Assembly (NCBI GenBank): GCA_049347715.1
Contig: CP186339.1
Location: forward strand, 1,798,001 to 1,862,000
Source of the DNA: Thalassotalea_B piscium_A
GTDB taxonomy: Bacteria > Pseudomonadota > Gammaproteobacteria > Enterobacterales > Alteromonadaceae
Reading direction: 5' to 3'
Length of the DNA stretch: 64,000 bases
This document shows positions 1-8,747 of the stretch, piece by piece; the first letter of the stretch is position 1, and every line of letters begins with the position of its first letter. A model generated the notes under the pieces. That model was given only the letters and a program-made list of their open reading frames with translations, was not told the origin of the DNA and searched no databases. A program made the translations under genes and the position numbers.

Positions 1-186
1 GCAGAGACTATTGCTAGTCAAATGAATGTTGAATTAGCTGGATTAGTTTCATTAAAAGAAACGGGTTACCATGCTCCTCAAGCTTACGCTATGATGAGAG
101 AAGCTAGAGCCAGTTTTAGTGCTAATGTCTCTGAAAAACAGGTTTCCGCACAAGTTATCGCCGTTTTTGCCATTCAATCTAAGTAA
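1..186 (+). CDS. SIMPL-domain (DUF541) protein, C-terminal fragment
   Basis: This is the last 61 codons of a gene that begins before the window; the open frame runs from base 1 to a TAA at 184-186. The fragment has an Ala/Glu-rich helix start, a GLVSLKETGYHAPQAYAMMREA stretch interrupted by small residues, and a C-terminal beta strand ending VIAVFAIQSK. That is the layout of the end of SIMPL/YggE (DUF541) proteins, which are periplasmic or envelope proteins linked to oxidative-stress tolerance with no firmly known biochemistry. The family call rests on a short piece. A strong hairpin follows the stop codon. Confidence 0.6.
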   Translation, partial: AETIASQMNVELAGLVSLKETGYHAPQAYAMMREARASFSANVSEKQVSAQVIAVFAIQSK

Positions 187-201
187 ATTCACTCCTTTTC
201 G

Positions 202-232
202 GTGATAATGCTTTAATTAAAAGCATTATCAC
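202..232 (+). terminator. Long perfect hairpin after the SIMPL gene
   Basis: Thirteen-base perfect arms (202-214 with 220-232) around a 5-base loop lie 16 bases after the stop codon. There is no long T run after it, so it may be a weak terminator or an mRNA 3'-end stabiliser rather than a classic Rho-independent terminator. Confidence 0.5.
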
Positions 233-270
233 GGTATCTTATGCCCAATTTTAAGCGTAAGTAAAATCTC

Positions 271-744
271 ATGAACAAAACTGAATTTTATCGGCAACTT
301 ATTGCTCAGACAGAAGTGCTAATTGCAGATGAAAAGGACGTTATCGCTAATATGGCGAATATCAGTGCTTTATTATTTGATTCTTTAGCACATGTAAATT
401 GGGCCGGCTTTTATCGGATGGTCGATGAAGAGTTGGTATTAGGGCCTTTTCAAGGTAAGGTAGCGTGTATACGTATTCCTGTTGGAAAGGGTGTTTGTGG
501 TACTGCGGTATCAGAAAACAAAACTCAGCGTATTGCAGATGTACACCAATTTGGTGGACATATAGCCTGTGATGCAATGAGTAATTCTGAAATAGTTATC
601 CCTGTGATATATCAAAACAAAGTAATTGCAGTTTTAGATATTGATAGTGTTGAATTTTCGCGTTTTGATGAAGAAGATCAACAAGGGTTAGAGACTATTG
701 TTCATTGTTTAGAACAAAATATTGCAACGTATGGTATTAAGTAA
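271..744 (+). CDS. msrC: Free methionine-(R)-sulfoxide reductase (GAF fold, YebR/fRMsr)
   Basis: The 157-residue protein is a single GAF domain. Cysteines at 66, 76 and 100 are spaced by 10 and 24 residues, the same spacing as Cys84, Cys94 and Cys118 of E. coli fRMsr, the residues that reduce free methionine-R-sulfoxide in the cytoplasm and are recycled by thioredoxin. Motifs seen include NWAGFYR (43-49), GPFQGKVACIRIP and GKGVCGTA. The gene sits directly upstream of a small ORF and proQ-prc. The yebR-proQ-prc order is the same as in E. coli, which supports the call. The ribosome binding site is weak, but the N-terminus fits family length. Confidence 0.92.
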   Translation: MNKTEFYRQLIAQTEVLIADEKDVIANMANISALLFDSLAHVNWAGFYRMVDEELVLGPFQGKVACIRIPVGKGVCGTAVSENKTQRIADVHQFGGHIACDAMSNSEIVIPVIYQNKVIAVLDIDSVEFSRFDEEDQQGLETIVHCLEQNIATYGIK

Positions 745-746
745 AT

Positions 747-1028
747 ATGAAAGAGTTTATTGTTATTCATGATTATTTAGTTTCTGAAGAAGTCGTTGGT
801 GATTGGGATGGCGATGAAGAGCAAGTTTGTGAGAAGATAAACGAAATTTATCATACTCTCTATGACTATGCCGAAGAAGATATTGAACCAGAAGAATTAA
901 CACTACTTTTAGAGTTGGTGTGGGAACATTGGATTGGGCAAGATGTTTTGCCTGAATTAGAAAGCGCAGATATTAGTGATTGGTGTCATAATTTGTTAAC
1001 CAATCGTGATCAATATCTTACAGATTAA
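747..1028 (+). CDS. Small acidic protein of unknown function
   Basis: This 93-residue protein begins 2 bases after the msrC stop, so it is probably translationally coupled to msrC. It is very acidic, with runs of Asp/Glu such as DWDGDEEQ and EEDIEPEEL, contains several Trp residues and two Cys (about positions 28 and 80), and has no signal peptide or membrane segment. I do not recognise a named family. Its place between msrC and proQ in a conserved operon and its normal codon use argue that it is a real gene. It is probably a cytoplasmic protein. Confidence 0.8.
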   Translation: MKEFIVIHDYLVSEEVVGDWDGDEEQVCEKINEIYHTLYDYAEEDIEPEELTLLLELVWEHWIGQDVLPELESADISDWCHNLLTNRDQYLTD

Positions 1029-1051
1029 GAAATAGAAGTTAAGTTATTTTT

Positions 1052-1696
1052 ATGGAAACTAAGCGTACAAGTACAAAAGAAATCATAGCCTATTTAGTTG
1101 AAAAATTCCCCGCGTGTTTTTCATTAGAAGGGCCGGTTAAACCTTTAAAAGTAGGGATATTCCAAGAGTTAGCAGAGCAACTTAAGGATGATGAAACTGT
1201 CAGTAAAACTCGTTTACGTCAAGCATTAAGACATTATACGAGTAGCTGGCGTTACCTTAAAGCAATCAAGCTAGGTGCTTTTCGTGTTGATATTACAGGT
1301 GCAGAAGTTGCTGAGATCGATCAAGCACAAGCTGAGTATGCCAGTAAAACATTGAAAGAGAGCCAAGAAAAGTTTGGTAACAAAATTAATAAAGACAAAC
1401 CAGCGAAAAAACCTTATAAAGATAACACCTCTGACGTGAAATCAGCTAAAAATCCGTCTAAGGATAATGCTAAATTTAAAGCGGTTAAGTCTAAAAAAGC
1501 AACCCCAGCGAAGCCAGCAGTAAAACTTAAACCTATCGAAGAGAGTGCTCTAAAAGTAGGAAATAAAGTTAAAGTTCAGCTTGGTAATTCCCCTTTAGAT
1601 GCAACAATAACTGAAGTGGCTGGTAAAGAGGTAAGTGTACAACTTAACTCTGGCATGGTTGTTAAAACGCAAGCAAAAAATATATTTACTGAATAA
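1052..1696 (+). CDS. proQ: RNA chaperone ProQ
   Basis: The 214-residue protein has the ProQ architecture. An N-terminal FinO/ProQ RNA-binding domain (about 1-110) contains FPACFSLEGPVKPLKVGIF and the RLRQALRHYTSSWRYLKA signature. A long Lys/Ala/Pro-rich linker (about 115-165) follows, then a C-terminal Tudor-like domain (about 167-214; KVGNKVKVQLGNSPLDATI). ProQ binds structured small RNAs and mRNA 3' ends in the cytoplasm. It lies 15 bases upstream of prc, as in E. coli, where ProQ and Prc are linked through ProP osmoregulation. E. coli ProQ is slightly longer (232 residues); the difference is mostly linker. Confidence 0.95.
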   Translation: METKRTSTKEIIAYLVEKFPACFSLEGPVKPLKVGIFQELAEQLKDDETVSKTRLRQALRHYTSSWRYLKAIKLGAFRVDITGAEVAEIDQAQAEYASKTLKESQEKFGNKINKDKPAKKPYKDNTSDVKSAKNPSKDNAKFKAVKSKKATPAKPAVKLKPIEESALKVGNKVKVQLGNSPLDATITEVAGKEVSVQLNSGMVVKTQAKNIFTE

Positions 1697-1711
1697 TTTG
1701 GAGTAACTGGC

Positions 1712-3745
1712 ATGCAAAAAATCTGTCGTATCGCTGTAGCTGTATCATTATCATTAGCAAGTGCAAATTTATTTGCTTTGTCTAAAGGTGTTGAAGAAAC
1801 CACGTTACCGATTTTAGCTCCCGAAAGTCAGCATGCCACATCAAGTAAACGAATCACGGCTCAATTCACTCGTGCTCATTACAAGCCAGTGAAAGTTGAT
1901 GATGAACTGTCTGCAAAAATATTTGATCGTTATATTCAACAGCTTGATTATAATCGCAATGTCTTTCTTTTATCTGATATTGAAAATTTAAAGAAATATC
2001 GTTTAGAGTTTGATACTGCTATTTCAAGGGGCAAATTAGAGATAGCTTACGAGATCTTTAATCTGAATATGCAACGTCGTATGGAACGTTATCAATATGC
2101 GATTAGCTTGTTGGACAAACCGTTTGATTTTACCCTTGATGAGTCTTATTTGTTTGATCGAGATGATGCCGAGTGGCCAACATCTACGGCAGAGTTGAAT
2201 GAGCTATGGCGATCTCGTGTTAAGTATGACGCTTTAAATCTTACTTTAGCAGGCAAAGAATGGCCGAAAGTTAAAGAAGTACTAACTAAACGTTATAATT
2301 ATGCCATTAAACGCTTAAAACAAAGTGAAAGTGAAGATGTTTTTCAAATAGTGATGAACAGTTTTGCTCGTGTTGTTGAACCTCATACCTCTTATTTATC
2401 ACCAAGAAATGCTGAACGCTTTCAAATGGATATGAATTTATCGTTAGAAGGTATTGGCGCAGTTTTACGTGCAGAAGAAGATTTTACCGTTATTCAAAGT
2501 GTTGTTACTGGCGGACCGGCTGACAAATCTAAACAGCTTAAACCTAAAGATCGTATTGTCGGTGTTTCTCAAGACGAAGAAGATTTTGTAGACGTTGTTG
2601 GCTGGCGTTTAGATGACGTAGTTGATCTGATTAAAGGGCCTAAGGGCACAAAGGTCAGACTTCAAGTACAAGGTGATATTGAAAATAATGATGACACGAT
2701 TAAAGTAGTTTCCATCATTCGGGATAAAATTATCTTGGAAGATCGCGCTGCAAAATCAAAAGTTTATTATGAAAAACCAGGCGACCTAAACAGCAAAAAA
2801 CTTGGTGTGATTAATATTCCGAGTTTCTATAATAATTTATCTCGTGATGTTAAAAAAGAGATTGATAAATTAAAGCTTGAAAATGTTGAAGGTATCATTA
2901 TTGATTTACGTGGTAACGGCGGTGGTTCTTTACCTGAATCAACGCTATTAACTGGGTTGTTTATTGACAAAGGCCCTGTAGTACAAGTGCGTGATGGTGC
3001 CAATAGAATTGCAATACAACGCGATAAAGATGGTATTACTTATTACGATGGTCCTTTAACCGTAATGGTTGATCGTTATAGTGCCTCAGCATCTGAAATT
3101 TTTTCAGCGGCTATTCAAGATTATGGTCGAGGAATTATTATTGGTGAACATACCTTTGGTAAAGGTACCGTTCAACAACATCGTCCACTAGGCCGTGTTT
3201 ACGACCTTTTTGAAAAACCCTTTGGTAGTATTCAATACACAATTGCTAAGTTTTATCGCATAAATGGTGGTAGTACACAGCATAGAGGTGTTTTACCTGA
3301 TATTGCTTTCCCTACAGCGATAGACCCAGAAGATTGGGGCGAAAGTAAAGAAGAGAATGCACTACCTTGGGATCAAATAAGTAAAGCCCGATATAATAAG
3401 CTTGATAATTTAGATACAGATATTGCTTATTTAAATGAGCACTATAAAGAACGCATTAAAAATGATCGTGAATTTAACTACTTGTTAAGTGATATCGAAG
3501 AATACAAATTAGATAAAGAAGATAAAACGATTTCTTTAAATTTGGCCAAACGTAAAGCAAAAAAAGAAGCTCGTAAGGCTAAACAACTCAAACGCGCTAA
3601 TGAAAGATTAGTAGCGATGAATAAAGAAAAAATCACCTCTTTAGATGATTTACCAAAAGAATTGGAAGAGCTAGACCCATTTTTGGATGAAGCAGCACGT
3701 ATCACTTTTGATTATGTGTCAATGGGACAACTTGCCAAAAAATAA
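1712..3745 (+). CDS. prc: Tail-specific carboxy-terminal protease Prc (Tsp)
   Basis: The 677-residue periplasmic protease of the S41 family has a signal peptide of about 22 residues, an N-terminal helical domain, a PDZ domain (about 245-330; SLEGIGAVLRAEEDFTVIQSV begins it), the S41 core and a C-terminal Lys/Arg-rich helical region. The catalytic dyad is visible: Ser459 in RYSASASEIF and Lys484 in TFGKGTVQQ, 25 residues apart as Ser452 and Lys477 are in E. coli. Prc trims and degrades periplasmic substrates such as penicillin-binding protein 3 and MepS. GGAG at about 1700 supports the ATG. A clear terminator follows the gene, ending the msrC-proQ-prc operon. Confidence 0.96.
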   Translation: MQKICRIAVAVSLSLASANLFALSKGVEETTLPILAPESQHATSSKRITAQFTRAHYKPVKVDDELSAKIFDRYIQQLDYNRNVFLLSDIENLKKYRLEFDTAISRGKLEIAYEIFNLNMQRRMERYQYAISLLDKPFDFTLDESYLFDRDDAEWPTSTAELNELWRSRVKYDALNLTLAGKEWPKVKEVLTKRYNYAIKRLKQSESEDVFQIVMNSFARVVEPHTSYLSPRNAERFQMDMNLSLEGIGAVLRAEEDFTVIQSVVTGGPADKSKQLKPKDRIVGVSQDEEDFVDVVGWRLDDVVDLIKGPKGTKVRLQVQGDIENNDDTIKVVSIIRDKIILEDRAAKSKVYYEKPGDLNSKKLGVINIPSFYNNLSRDVKKEIDKLKLENVEGIIIDLRGNGGGSLPESTLLTGLFIDKGPVVQVRDGANRIAIQRDKDGITYYDGPLTVMVDRYSASASEIFSAAIQDYGRGIIIGEHTFGKGTVQQHRPLGRVYDLFEKPFGSIQYTIAKFYRINGGSTQHRGVLPDIAFPTAIDPEDWGESKEENALPWDQISKARYNKLDNLDTDIAYLNEHYKERIKNDREFNYLLSDIEEYKLDKEDKTISLNLAKRKAKKEARKAKQLKRANERLVAMNKEKITSLDDLPKELEELDPFLDEAARITFDYVSMGQLAKK

Positions 3746-3765
3746 CCTTTTGTGAGTAAAATTAG

Positions 3766-3793
3766 AAAGCCGCCATAAAAGGCGGTTTTTTTC
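3766..3793 (+). terminator. Rho-independent terminator after prc
   Basis: AAAGCCGCC pairs with GGCGGTTT around an ATAAAA loop, followed by a T run. It lies about 20 bases after the prc stop codon. Confidence 0.9.
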
Positions 3794-3991
3794 TAATAAT
3801 AGTAAGAGAAAAGGAAAATTCACTAAAGCTGATTTTCATTCATAAATTGTGAATAATTACTTACAATATGCACTGTGTAGCCAATTAAGCATTTAATAAA
3901 AAGCTTGCAACAATATGCAACTCAAGGCATGTTATGAACCCGTAAGACTCGTCTAAAATAAAAATTAAAATGTTAAGGTAATATTTCCTTT

Positions 3992-5446
3992 ATGTCAGAA
4001 TCTAATCAAATTAAACCACCAAGCTTTCTCGATGCATTTATTCCAGTCATAGCCTTAGTTGTGATGTTAGCGACAGGCGTCATTTATTTTGGTGATAATT
4101 CTTCGTTTGGTCCGAATCAAATAGCCTTGCTATTAGCTATGGGGATCGCCGTTGTTATCGGTCTTAAAAATGGTCATGATTGGCCATCAATTGAAAAAGC
4201 CATTGTTCATGGTATTTCTATTTCACTCGGGGCCATATTAATATTATTAGCGGTAGGGTCATTAATTGGCACCTGGTTGTTAAGTGGGACTGTACCCACT
4301 ATGGTTTATTATGGTTTAAAAATCATAGATCCAAGTTGGTTTTATGCTGCAACATGTTTAGTTTGTGGTATTGTCGCCATGAGTATAGGCAGTTCATGGA
4401 CAACAGCGGCAACTGTTGGTGTTGCTTTCATTGGTATTGCAACGGGGTTTGAATTGTCCACTTCAGTTACTGCGGGTGCGGTAATTTCAGGGGCTTATTT
4501 TGGTGATAAATTATCCCCATTATCTGAAACAACGAACTTAGCCCCTGCGGTTGCTGGTAGTGAATTGTTTGAGCATATTCGTTATATGCTTTGGACTACT
4601 ATTCCCTCTATATCAATTGCGTTAGTGTTGTTTCTTATTATCGGTTTTAATCATTCCACCAGTGGCCCAGTTAACACTGAAAGTATTGATACATTAATAA
4701 ATACCCTTGAAGCTACTTACGAAATTAATCCTCTTAATTTAATTCCTTTAATTATTTTACTCGTATTAGCTTATAAAAAAGTGCCTGCATTTCCTGCCGT
4801 AGCCATTGGTGCAATCATTGGTGCTGTTTGGGCGTTAATATTTCAGCAAGACTTAATATTAAGTATGGCATCAGAAGGGCTTAGCGGAGCGAAAGCTTAT
4901 ATTACCGTTGTCTGGACAGCTTTTTTTGATGGTGTTGTTGTTAAAACAGGTAATAGTGAAATTGATGAGTTACTTAGTCGAGGTGGGATGTCCAGCATGC
5001 TCAATACTATTTGGCTTGTTATTTGTGCCTTAAGCTTTGGTGCCGTACTTGAACACTTAGGAATGTTAAAGAAATTTGTTCAATCCATTTTATCTGCAGC
5101 TAAATCAACGGGTAGTTTAATTGCAAGTACTGTCGCCACCTGTATTGGTACTAACTTAATTACAGCAGACCAATATATGTCTATTGTTATGCCTGGTCGA
5201 ATGTATAAAGAAGAATATGAACGAAGAGGTCTTCATCCAACAGTACTTAGTCGTACGTTAGAAGATTCGGGGACTATTACCTCACCATTAATACCATGGA
5301 ATACTTGTGGTGCTTTTATGTTTGGTGCCTTAGCATTAACTTCATATGATTATATTTACTATTGCTTTTTTAATCTCATTAACCCAATAATTGCAATTGC
5401 TTATGGCTATATTGGCTTTAAAATTAGAAAAGTTGGTGAAGATTAA
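3992..5446 (+). CDS. nhaC: NhaC-family Na+/H+ antiporter-type transporter
   Basis: This 484-residue inner-membrane protein has about 11-12 hydrophobic segments. Family signatures include GSSWTTAATVGVAF, AGAVISGAYFGDKLSP followed by SETTNLAP, and near the C-terminus TADQYMSIVMPGRMY and EDSGTITSPLIPWNTCG. NhaC-family members are Na+/H+ antiporters or sodium-coupled organic acid or amino acid exchangers, and sequence alone does not fix the substrate. It is transcribed alone between two terminators. A paralogue lies in the catabolic island at 35204-36667. No close pathway partner is seen next to this copy; pepN downstream has its own spacing and ribosome binding site. Confidence 0.88.
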   Translation: MSESNQIKPPSFLDAFIPVIALVVMLATGVIYFGDNSSFGPNQIALLLAMGIAVVIGLKNGHDWPSIEKAIVHGISISLGAILILLAVGSLIGTWLLSGTVPTMVYYGLKIIDPSWFYAATCLVCGIVAMSIGSSWTTAATVGVAFIGIATGFELSTSVTAGAVISGAYFGDKLSPLSETTNLAPAVAGSELFEHIRYMLWTTIPSISIALVLFLIIGFNHSTSGPVNTESIDTLINTLEATYEINPLNLIPLIILLVLAYKKVPAFPAVAIGAIIGAVWALIFQQDLILSMASEGLSGAKAYITVVWTAFFDGVVVKTGNSEIDELLSRGGMSSMLNTIWLVICALSFGAVLEHLGMLKKFVQSILSAAKSTGSLIASTVATCIGTNLITADQYMSIVMPGRMYKEEYERRGLHPTVLSRTLEDSGTITSPLIPWNTCGAFMFGALALTSYDYIYYCFFNLINPIIAIAYGYIGFKIRKVGED

Positions 5447-5476
5447 TTTTTACAAATTAACTTAATAAATATTCAA

Positions 5477-5540
5477 AAAACCTGTTATTACCATTGATGC
5501 AATTTGTTCAACTGGTGTTATTACAGGTTTTTCTTTTTCT
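5477..5540 (+). terminator. Probable terminator after the NhaC-family gene
   Basis: AAAACCTGT at about 5477-5485 pairs with ACAGGTTTTT at about 5523-5532 across a long, partly paired loop, followed by TCTTTTTC. It lies between nhaC and pepN. Confidence 0.6.
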
Positions 5541-5572
5541 CATCCTTGTTATCGCATATTAAAGGAAATTTA

Positions 5573-8140
5573 ATGACTACATTTACTGCCCGCTATTTAA
5601 AAGATTATCGTCCCAGCGATTTTTCCATTAATACTATCGACCTGACTTTTGAGCTTGATGATAATAAAACGCGAGTGACAAGTGTTATGTCGATCGCTAA
5701 AACTACACCTGAGGCTACTCAACTTACCCTTAATGGTGAACAAATTAAATTGATTGCTGTTTACTATAATGATAAAGCGTTAACCCCCGATGAATATCAA
5801 GTTGACGATGTAAGCTTAAGCCTGTCAATTGCAGATGTTGCATGTAAACTAACAATCATTACTGAAATTGATCCGGTGAATAACACTTCTTTAGAAGGGC
5901 TATTTAAATCAGGCGGCGCATTCTGTACTCAGTGTGAGGCTGAAGGTTTTAGACGCATCACTTATTATTTAGATCGCCCTGATGTTATGGCTAAATTCAC
6001 CACAAAAGTCATTGCAGATAAAACCAATTATCCTTATTTATTATCCAATGGGAATAAAATTGCTAGTGGTGATTTAAGTGATAACCTGCATTTTGTTACT
6101 TGGGAAGATCCCTTTCTTAAACCTTGTTATTTATTTGCACTTGTTGCAGGTGATTTTGATCAATTATCTGATACCTATCAAACAAGTTCAGGCAGAGAGG
6201 TTAGTTTAGAAATCTTTGTTGATAAAGGTAATAAAGCTAAAGCACATCATGCTATGGCTTCATTGAAGCATTCCATGCGTTGGGATGAGGAAACGTTTGG
6301 TTTAGAGTATGACTTAGATATCTATATGATAGTCGCCGTTGATTTTTTCAATATGGGGGCGATGGAGAACAAAGGTTTAAATGTTTTCAACAGTAAATTT
6401 GTACTCGCGGATAAAGAAACGGCTACTGATACCGATTACTTTAACGTAGAGGCTGTTATCGCACATGAATATTTTCATAACTGGACAGGCAACCGTGTTA
6501 CTTGCCGTGACTGGTTTCAGCTTAGCCTTAAAGAAGGACTTACCGTCTTTCGTGATCAACAGTTTAGCGCCGATAGACATTCAGCAGCCGTTACGCGCAT
6601 TAAAAATGTTCGTGTAATGCGTGCCCAACAATTTGCCGAAGATGCGGGGCCGATGTCACATCCTATTCGCCCAGAAAAAGTAATTGAAATGAATAATTTT
6701 TATACCCTTACTGTTTATGAGAAAGGGGCTGAAGTTATTCGTATGTTGCACACATTGTTGGGACAGCAAAAATTCAGACAAGGTATTGATTTATATTTCG
6801 AACGTTATGATGGCCAAGCAGTTACCTGTGATGATTTTGTGGAAGCTATGGCAGATGCGGGAGAGATAGATCTTTCATTATTTAAACGTTGGTATAGCCA
6901 ATCAGGTACACCTGTAGTTAATGTAAAAGAATGCTTCAATTCAGAAACCGGTGAATATCAACTTTCATTGAGTCAAGTGACTTTACCTACGAAAGATCAA
7001 GTAACTAAGTTAGCTTTGCATATTCCTATTGCCATAGAGTTGATTAATGAAGATGGAACACAAAGTCAATTATTAGCACTAACCAGTGATAATCAGCAAT
7101 GGTGTTTTAGTGGCTATAAACAGAAACCTACTTTAGGGTTCCTAGCGAATTTTTCAGCACCAGTAAAAGTGAATTTTGATCAAGATGATAATGATTTAGC
7201 TCGCATTATGACACATGCCAATGATGAATTTTTGCGTTGGGATGCTGGACAAAAACTGTTTACCAATACGCTCCATAAATTGATTAATGATGAAACGTAT
7301 CAGTTAACATCTCAGTTAATTGACATTTTAGCAAAACAATTAACAAGCGATAGTGATCCTGCCTTAATTGCAGAGCAGTTTATTTTGCCGAATTTTCATG
7401 AGTTGGTAGAGCAATTTAAACCGATTAACCCGATTCAATTAGTTGATGCCTTAGATAAATTAAAACACTTTATTGCGATCGGATTAGAGCAAGAGTTTCT
7501 AAAAGTTTATCAGTCACTTATTAATAAGCCTTACGCTAATGATGCTTTATCAATAGGCGAACGAGCATTAAAAAACATGACCTTATCTTACTTAATGTCA
7601 TTAAGCCAACATCAAGATTTAGCTCAATCACAGTATTTAGCTGCTGATAATATGACAGATACTTTAGCTTCGCTATTAACTGCAGCGACTAACAATGTTC
7701 CATCGTTTGATGACATGATGTCAACGTTTGAGCAACGTTGGTCCACCACCACCTTAGTAATGGATAAGTGGTTTACTCTACAAGCCTCTTATCAAGGTAG
7801 TGATGTATTTGAGCGACTGACACATTTAACTGAACATTCATTATTTAGTCTGAAAAACCCTAACCGAGCTCGCTCATTAATTGGAGCATTTACCCAAAAT
7901 AATCCACGGTATTTTCATTGCGAAACGGGTAAAGGTTATCAATTTTTAGCGGATCAAATTTGCCAATTAAATGATATTAACCCGCAAGTTGCCTCAAGAT
8001 TAATAACGTCACTTATTCAATATCAAGATTTTGATGAGAAGAGACAAAACTTGATGAAACAACAGTTAATGCGAATTTCGAGTTTAGCGTCATTATCAAA
8101 GGACTTAAAAGAAAAACTAGATGCAGCGTTAAGTGTATAG
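5573..8140 (+). CDS. pepN: Aminopeptidase N (M1 metallopeptidase)
   Basis: The cytoplasmic zinc aminopeptidase removes N-terminal residues from peptides. The start is set at ATG 5573, preceded by AAAGGA at 5561-5566; an in-frame upstream start at 5504 would add a 23-residue Phe-rich tail and overlap the preceding terminator. The protein then has 855 residues (E. coli PepN has 870). It shows the exopeptidase motif GAMENKG and the zinc site HEYFH with His298, His302 and Glu321 in SLKEGLT. The C-terminal two-fifths is the helical cap domain of the proteobacterial PepN type. It appears monocistronic. Confidence 0.96.
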   Translation: MTTFTARYLKDYRPSDFSINTIDLTFELDDNKTRVTSVMSIAKTTPEATQLTLNGEQIKLIAVYYNDKALTPDEYQVDDVSLSLSIADVACKLTIITEIDPVNNTSLEGLFKSGGAFCTQCEAEGFRRITYYLDRPDVMAKFTTKVIADKTNYPYLLSNGNKIASGDLSDNLHFVTWEDPFLKPCYLFALVAGDFDQLSDTYQTSSGREVSLEIFVDKGNKAKAHHAMASLKHSMRWDEETFGLEYDLDIYMIVAVDFFNMGAMENKGLNVFNSKFVLADKETATDTDYFNVEAVIAHEYFHNWTGNRVTCRDWFQLSLKEGLTVFRDQQFSADRHSAAVTRIKNVRVMRAQQFAEDAGPMSHPIRPEKVIEMNNFYTLTVYEKGAEVIRMLHTLLGQQKFRQGIDLYFERYDGQAVTCDDFVEAMADAGEIDLSLFKRWYSQSGTPVVNVKECFNSETGEYQLSLSQVTLPTKDQVTKLALHIPIAIELINEDGTQSQLLALTSDNQQWCFSGYKQKPTLGFLANFSAPVKVNFDQDDNDLARIMTHANDEFLRWDAGQKLFTNTLHKLINDETYQLTSQLIDILAKQLTSDSDPALIAEQFILPNFHELVEQFKPINPIQLVDALDKLKHFIAIGLEQEFLKVYQSLINKPYANDALSIGERALKNMTLSYLMSLSQHQDLAQSQYLAADNMTDTLASLLTAATNNVPSFDDMMSTFEQRWSTTTLVMDKWFTLQASYQGSDVFERLTHLTEHSLFSLKNPNRARSLIGAFTQNNPRYFHCETGKGYQFLADQICQLNDINPQVASRLITSLIQYQDFDEKRQNLMKQQLMRISSLASLSKDLKEKLDAALSV

Positions 8141-8217
8141 CTGTTCTTACTTTTTAGTAAAATACATCAGATATTAGTAAGATGTAATCATTTTGAAAGT
8201 TTTTATTGTGCGGGACC

Positions 8218-8436
8218 ATGAAGTACTATTTTTCAATTAACATGACACAAGAAGAGTTCCTTCCTTATTACCAAGGAAGGGGCTTGGCTATTGTTGTTCG
8301 TTCAGAAGCTGGTTTAAAAATACAGTTTCCTGCCATGCACTTAAGAAAATTTGTGACATCAGGCGGAGTAAAAGGGCGCTTTTGCTTAGAAACTGTAAAT
8401 AATAAATTTATTTCACTGACCAAACTTAGTCATTAG
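8218..8436 (+). CDS. DUF2835 family protein
   Basis: The 72-residue protein begins MKYYFSINMTQEEFLPYYQG and ends FCLETVNNKFISLTKL. I recognise this pattern as DUF2835, a small gammaproteobacterial family of unknown function. ATG 8218 is chosen because family members begin M-K/Q-Y-Y-F; a TTG at 8206 would add four residues. No membrane segment or signal peptide is visible. It lies between pepN and the FadR-like sites of the next operon, with no obvious functional link to either. Confidence 0.75.
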   Translation: MKYYFSINMTQEEFLPYYQGRGLAIVVRSEAGLKIQFPAMHLRKFVTSGGVKGRFCLETVNNKFISLTKLSH

Positions 8437-8454
8437 AGTTTATGCTTTAAACGC

Positions 8455-8465
8455 TGGTCCGACCA
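8455..8465. promoter_or_regulatory. FadR-like operator (TGGTCCGACCA)
   Basis: This 11-base odd-centred palindrome matches the TGGTCNGACCA core of the E. coli FadR operator (fad and fab genes; effector long-chain acyl-CoA). The flanking GC before it also resembles E. coli sites. It is about 290 bases before the DUF1302 start, so regulation of that operon is an inference. Confidence 0.55.
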
Positions 8466-8472
8466 ATAAGAC

Positions 8473-8482
8473 TGGTTAACCA
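8473..8482. promoter_or_regulatory. TGGTTAACCA palindrome
   Basis: This perfect 10-base palindrome lies 18 bases (start to start) from the FadR-like site and shares its TGG/CCA ends. It could be a second, weaker operator or chance. Confidence 0.3.
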
Positions 8483-8632
8483 CAAGGTATTGTAATTTAG
8501 CTAATCTACAGTGCTATTCCCTTAGCTATAGGTAAAATGGGGCTTTGCAATAAATTTTAAACAAGTGTTTTAAACGCTCTTATGAATTGTTGCATTAATG
8601 TATTTGAGCGCTTTATATACAAGGACGTTATC

Positions 8633-8643
8633 TGGTCAGATTA
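8633..8643. promoter_or_regulatory. Degenerate FadR-like site (TGGTCAGATTA)
   Basis: The left half matches TGGTCNGA exactly and the right half is degenerate, as in some natural E. coli FadR sites such as fadD. It is closer to the DUF1302 start than the first site, about 105 bases upstream. Confidence 0.35.
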
Positions 8644-8685
8644 GTGCTTGCGCCCTCGTCAAAATGATGCAATTATTGTTTTATA

Positions 8686-8697
8686 CCACTATAGTGG
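8686..8697. promoter_or_regulatory. CCACTATAGTGG palindrome near the DUF1302 start
   Basis: This perfect 12-base palindrome contains a TATAGT that could serve as a -10 element. It lies 51 bases before the start codon. It could be an operator overlapping the promoter; the binding protein is unknown. Confidence 0.4.
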
Positions 8698-8747
8698 ATA
8701 GAGAATTATAATATGATAAAAGCTGTTTCAGGTCTGGGGAGAACAAA

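Larger units (their letters stand above)
8437..8747 (+). other. 311-base regulatory gap before the DUF1302 operon
   Basis: No gene is seen here. It holds several perfect palindromes, listed separately: a FadR-like site at 8455-8465, TGGTTAACCA at 8473-8482, a degenerate FadR-like site at 8633-8643, and CCACTATAGTGG at 8686-8697. This density suggests a controlled promoter for the rightward envelope operon. I cannot assign -35 and -10 boxes with confidence. Confidence 0.6.

Noticed and set aside
5504..5572. Longer N-terminus of PepN
   Set aside because: It would start inside the preceding terminator and has no ribosome binding site; ATG 5573 has AAAGGA and matches family length.
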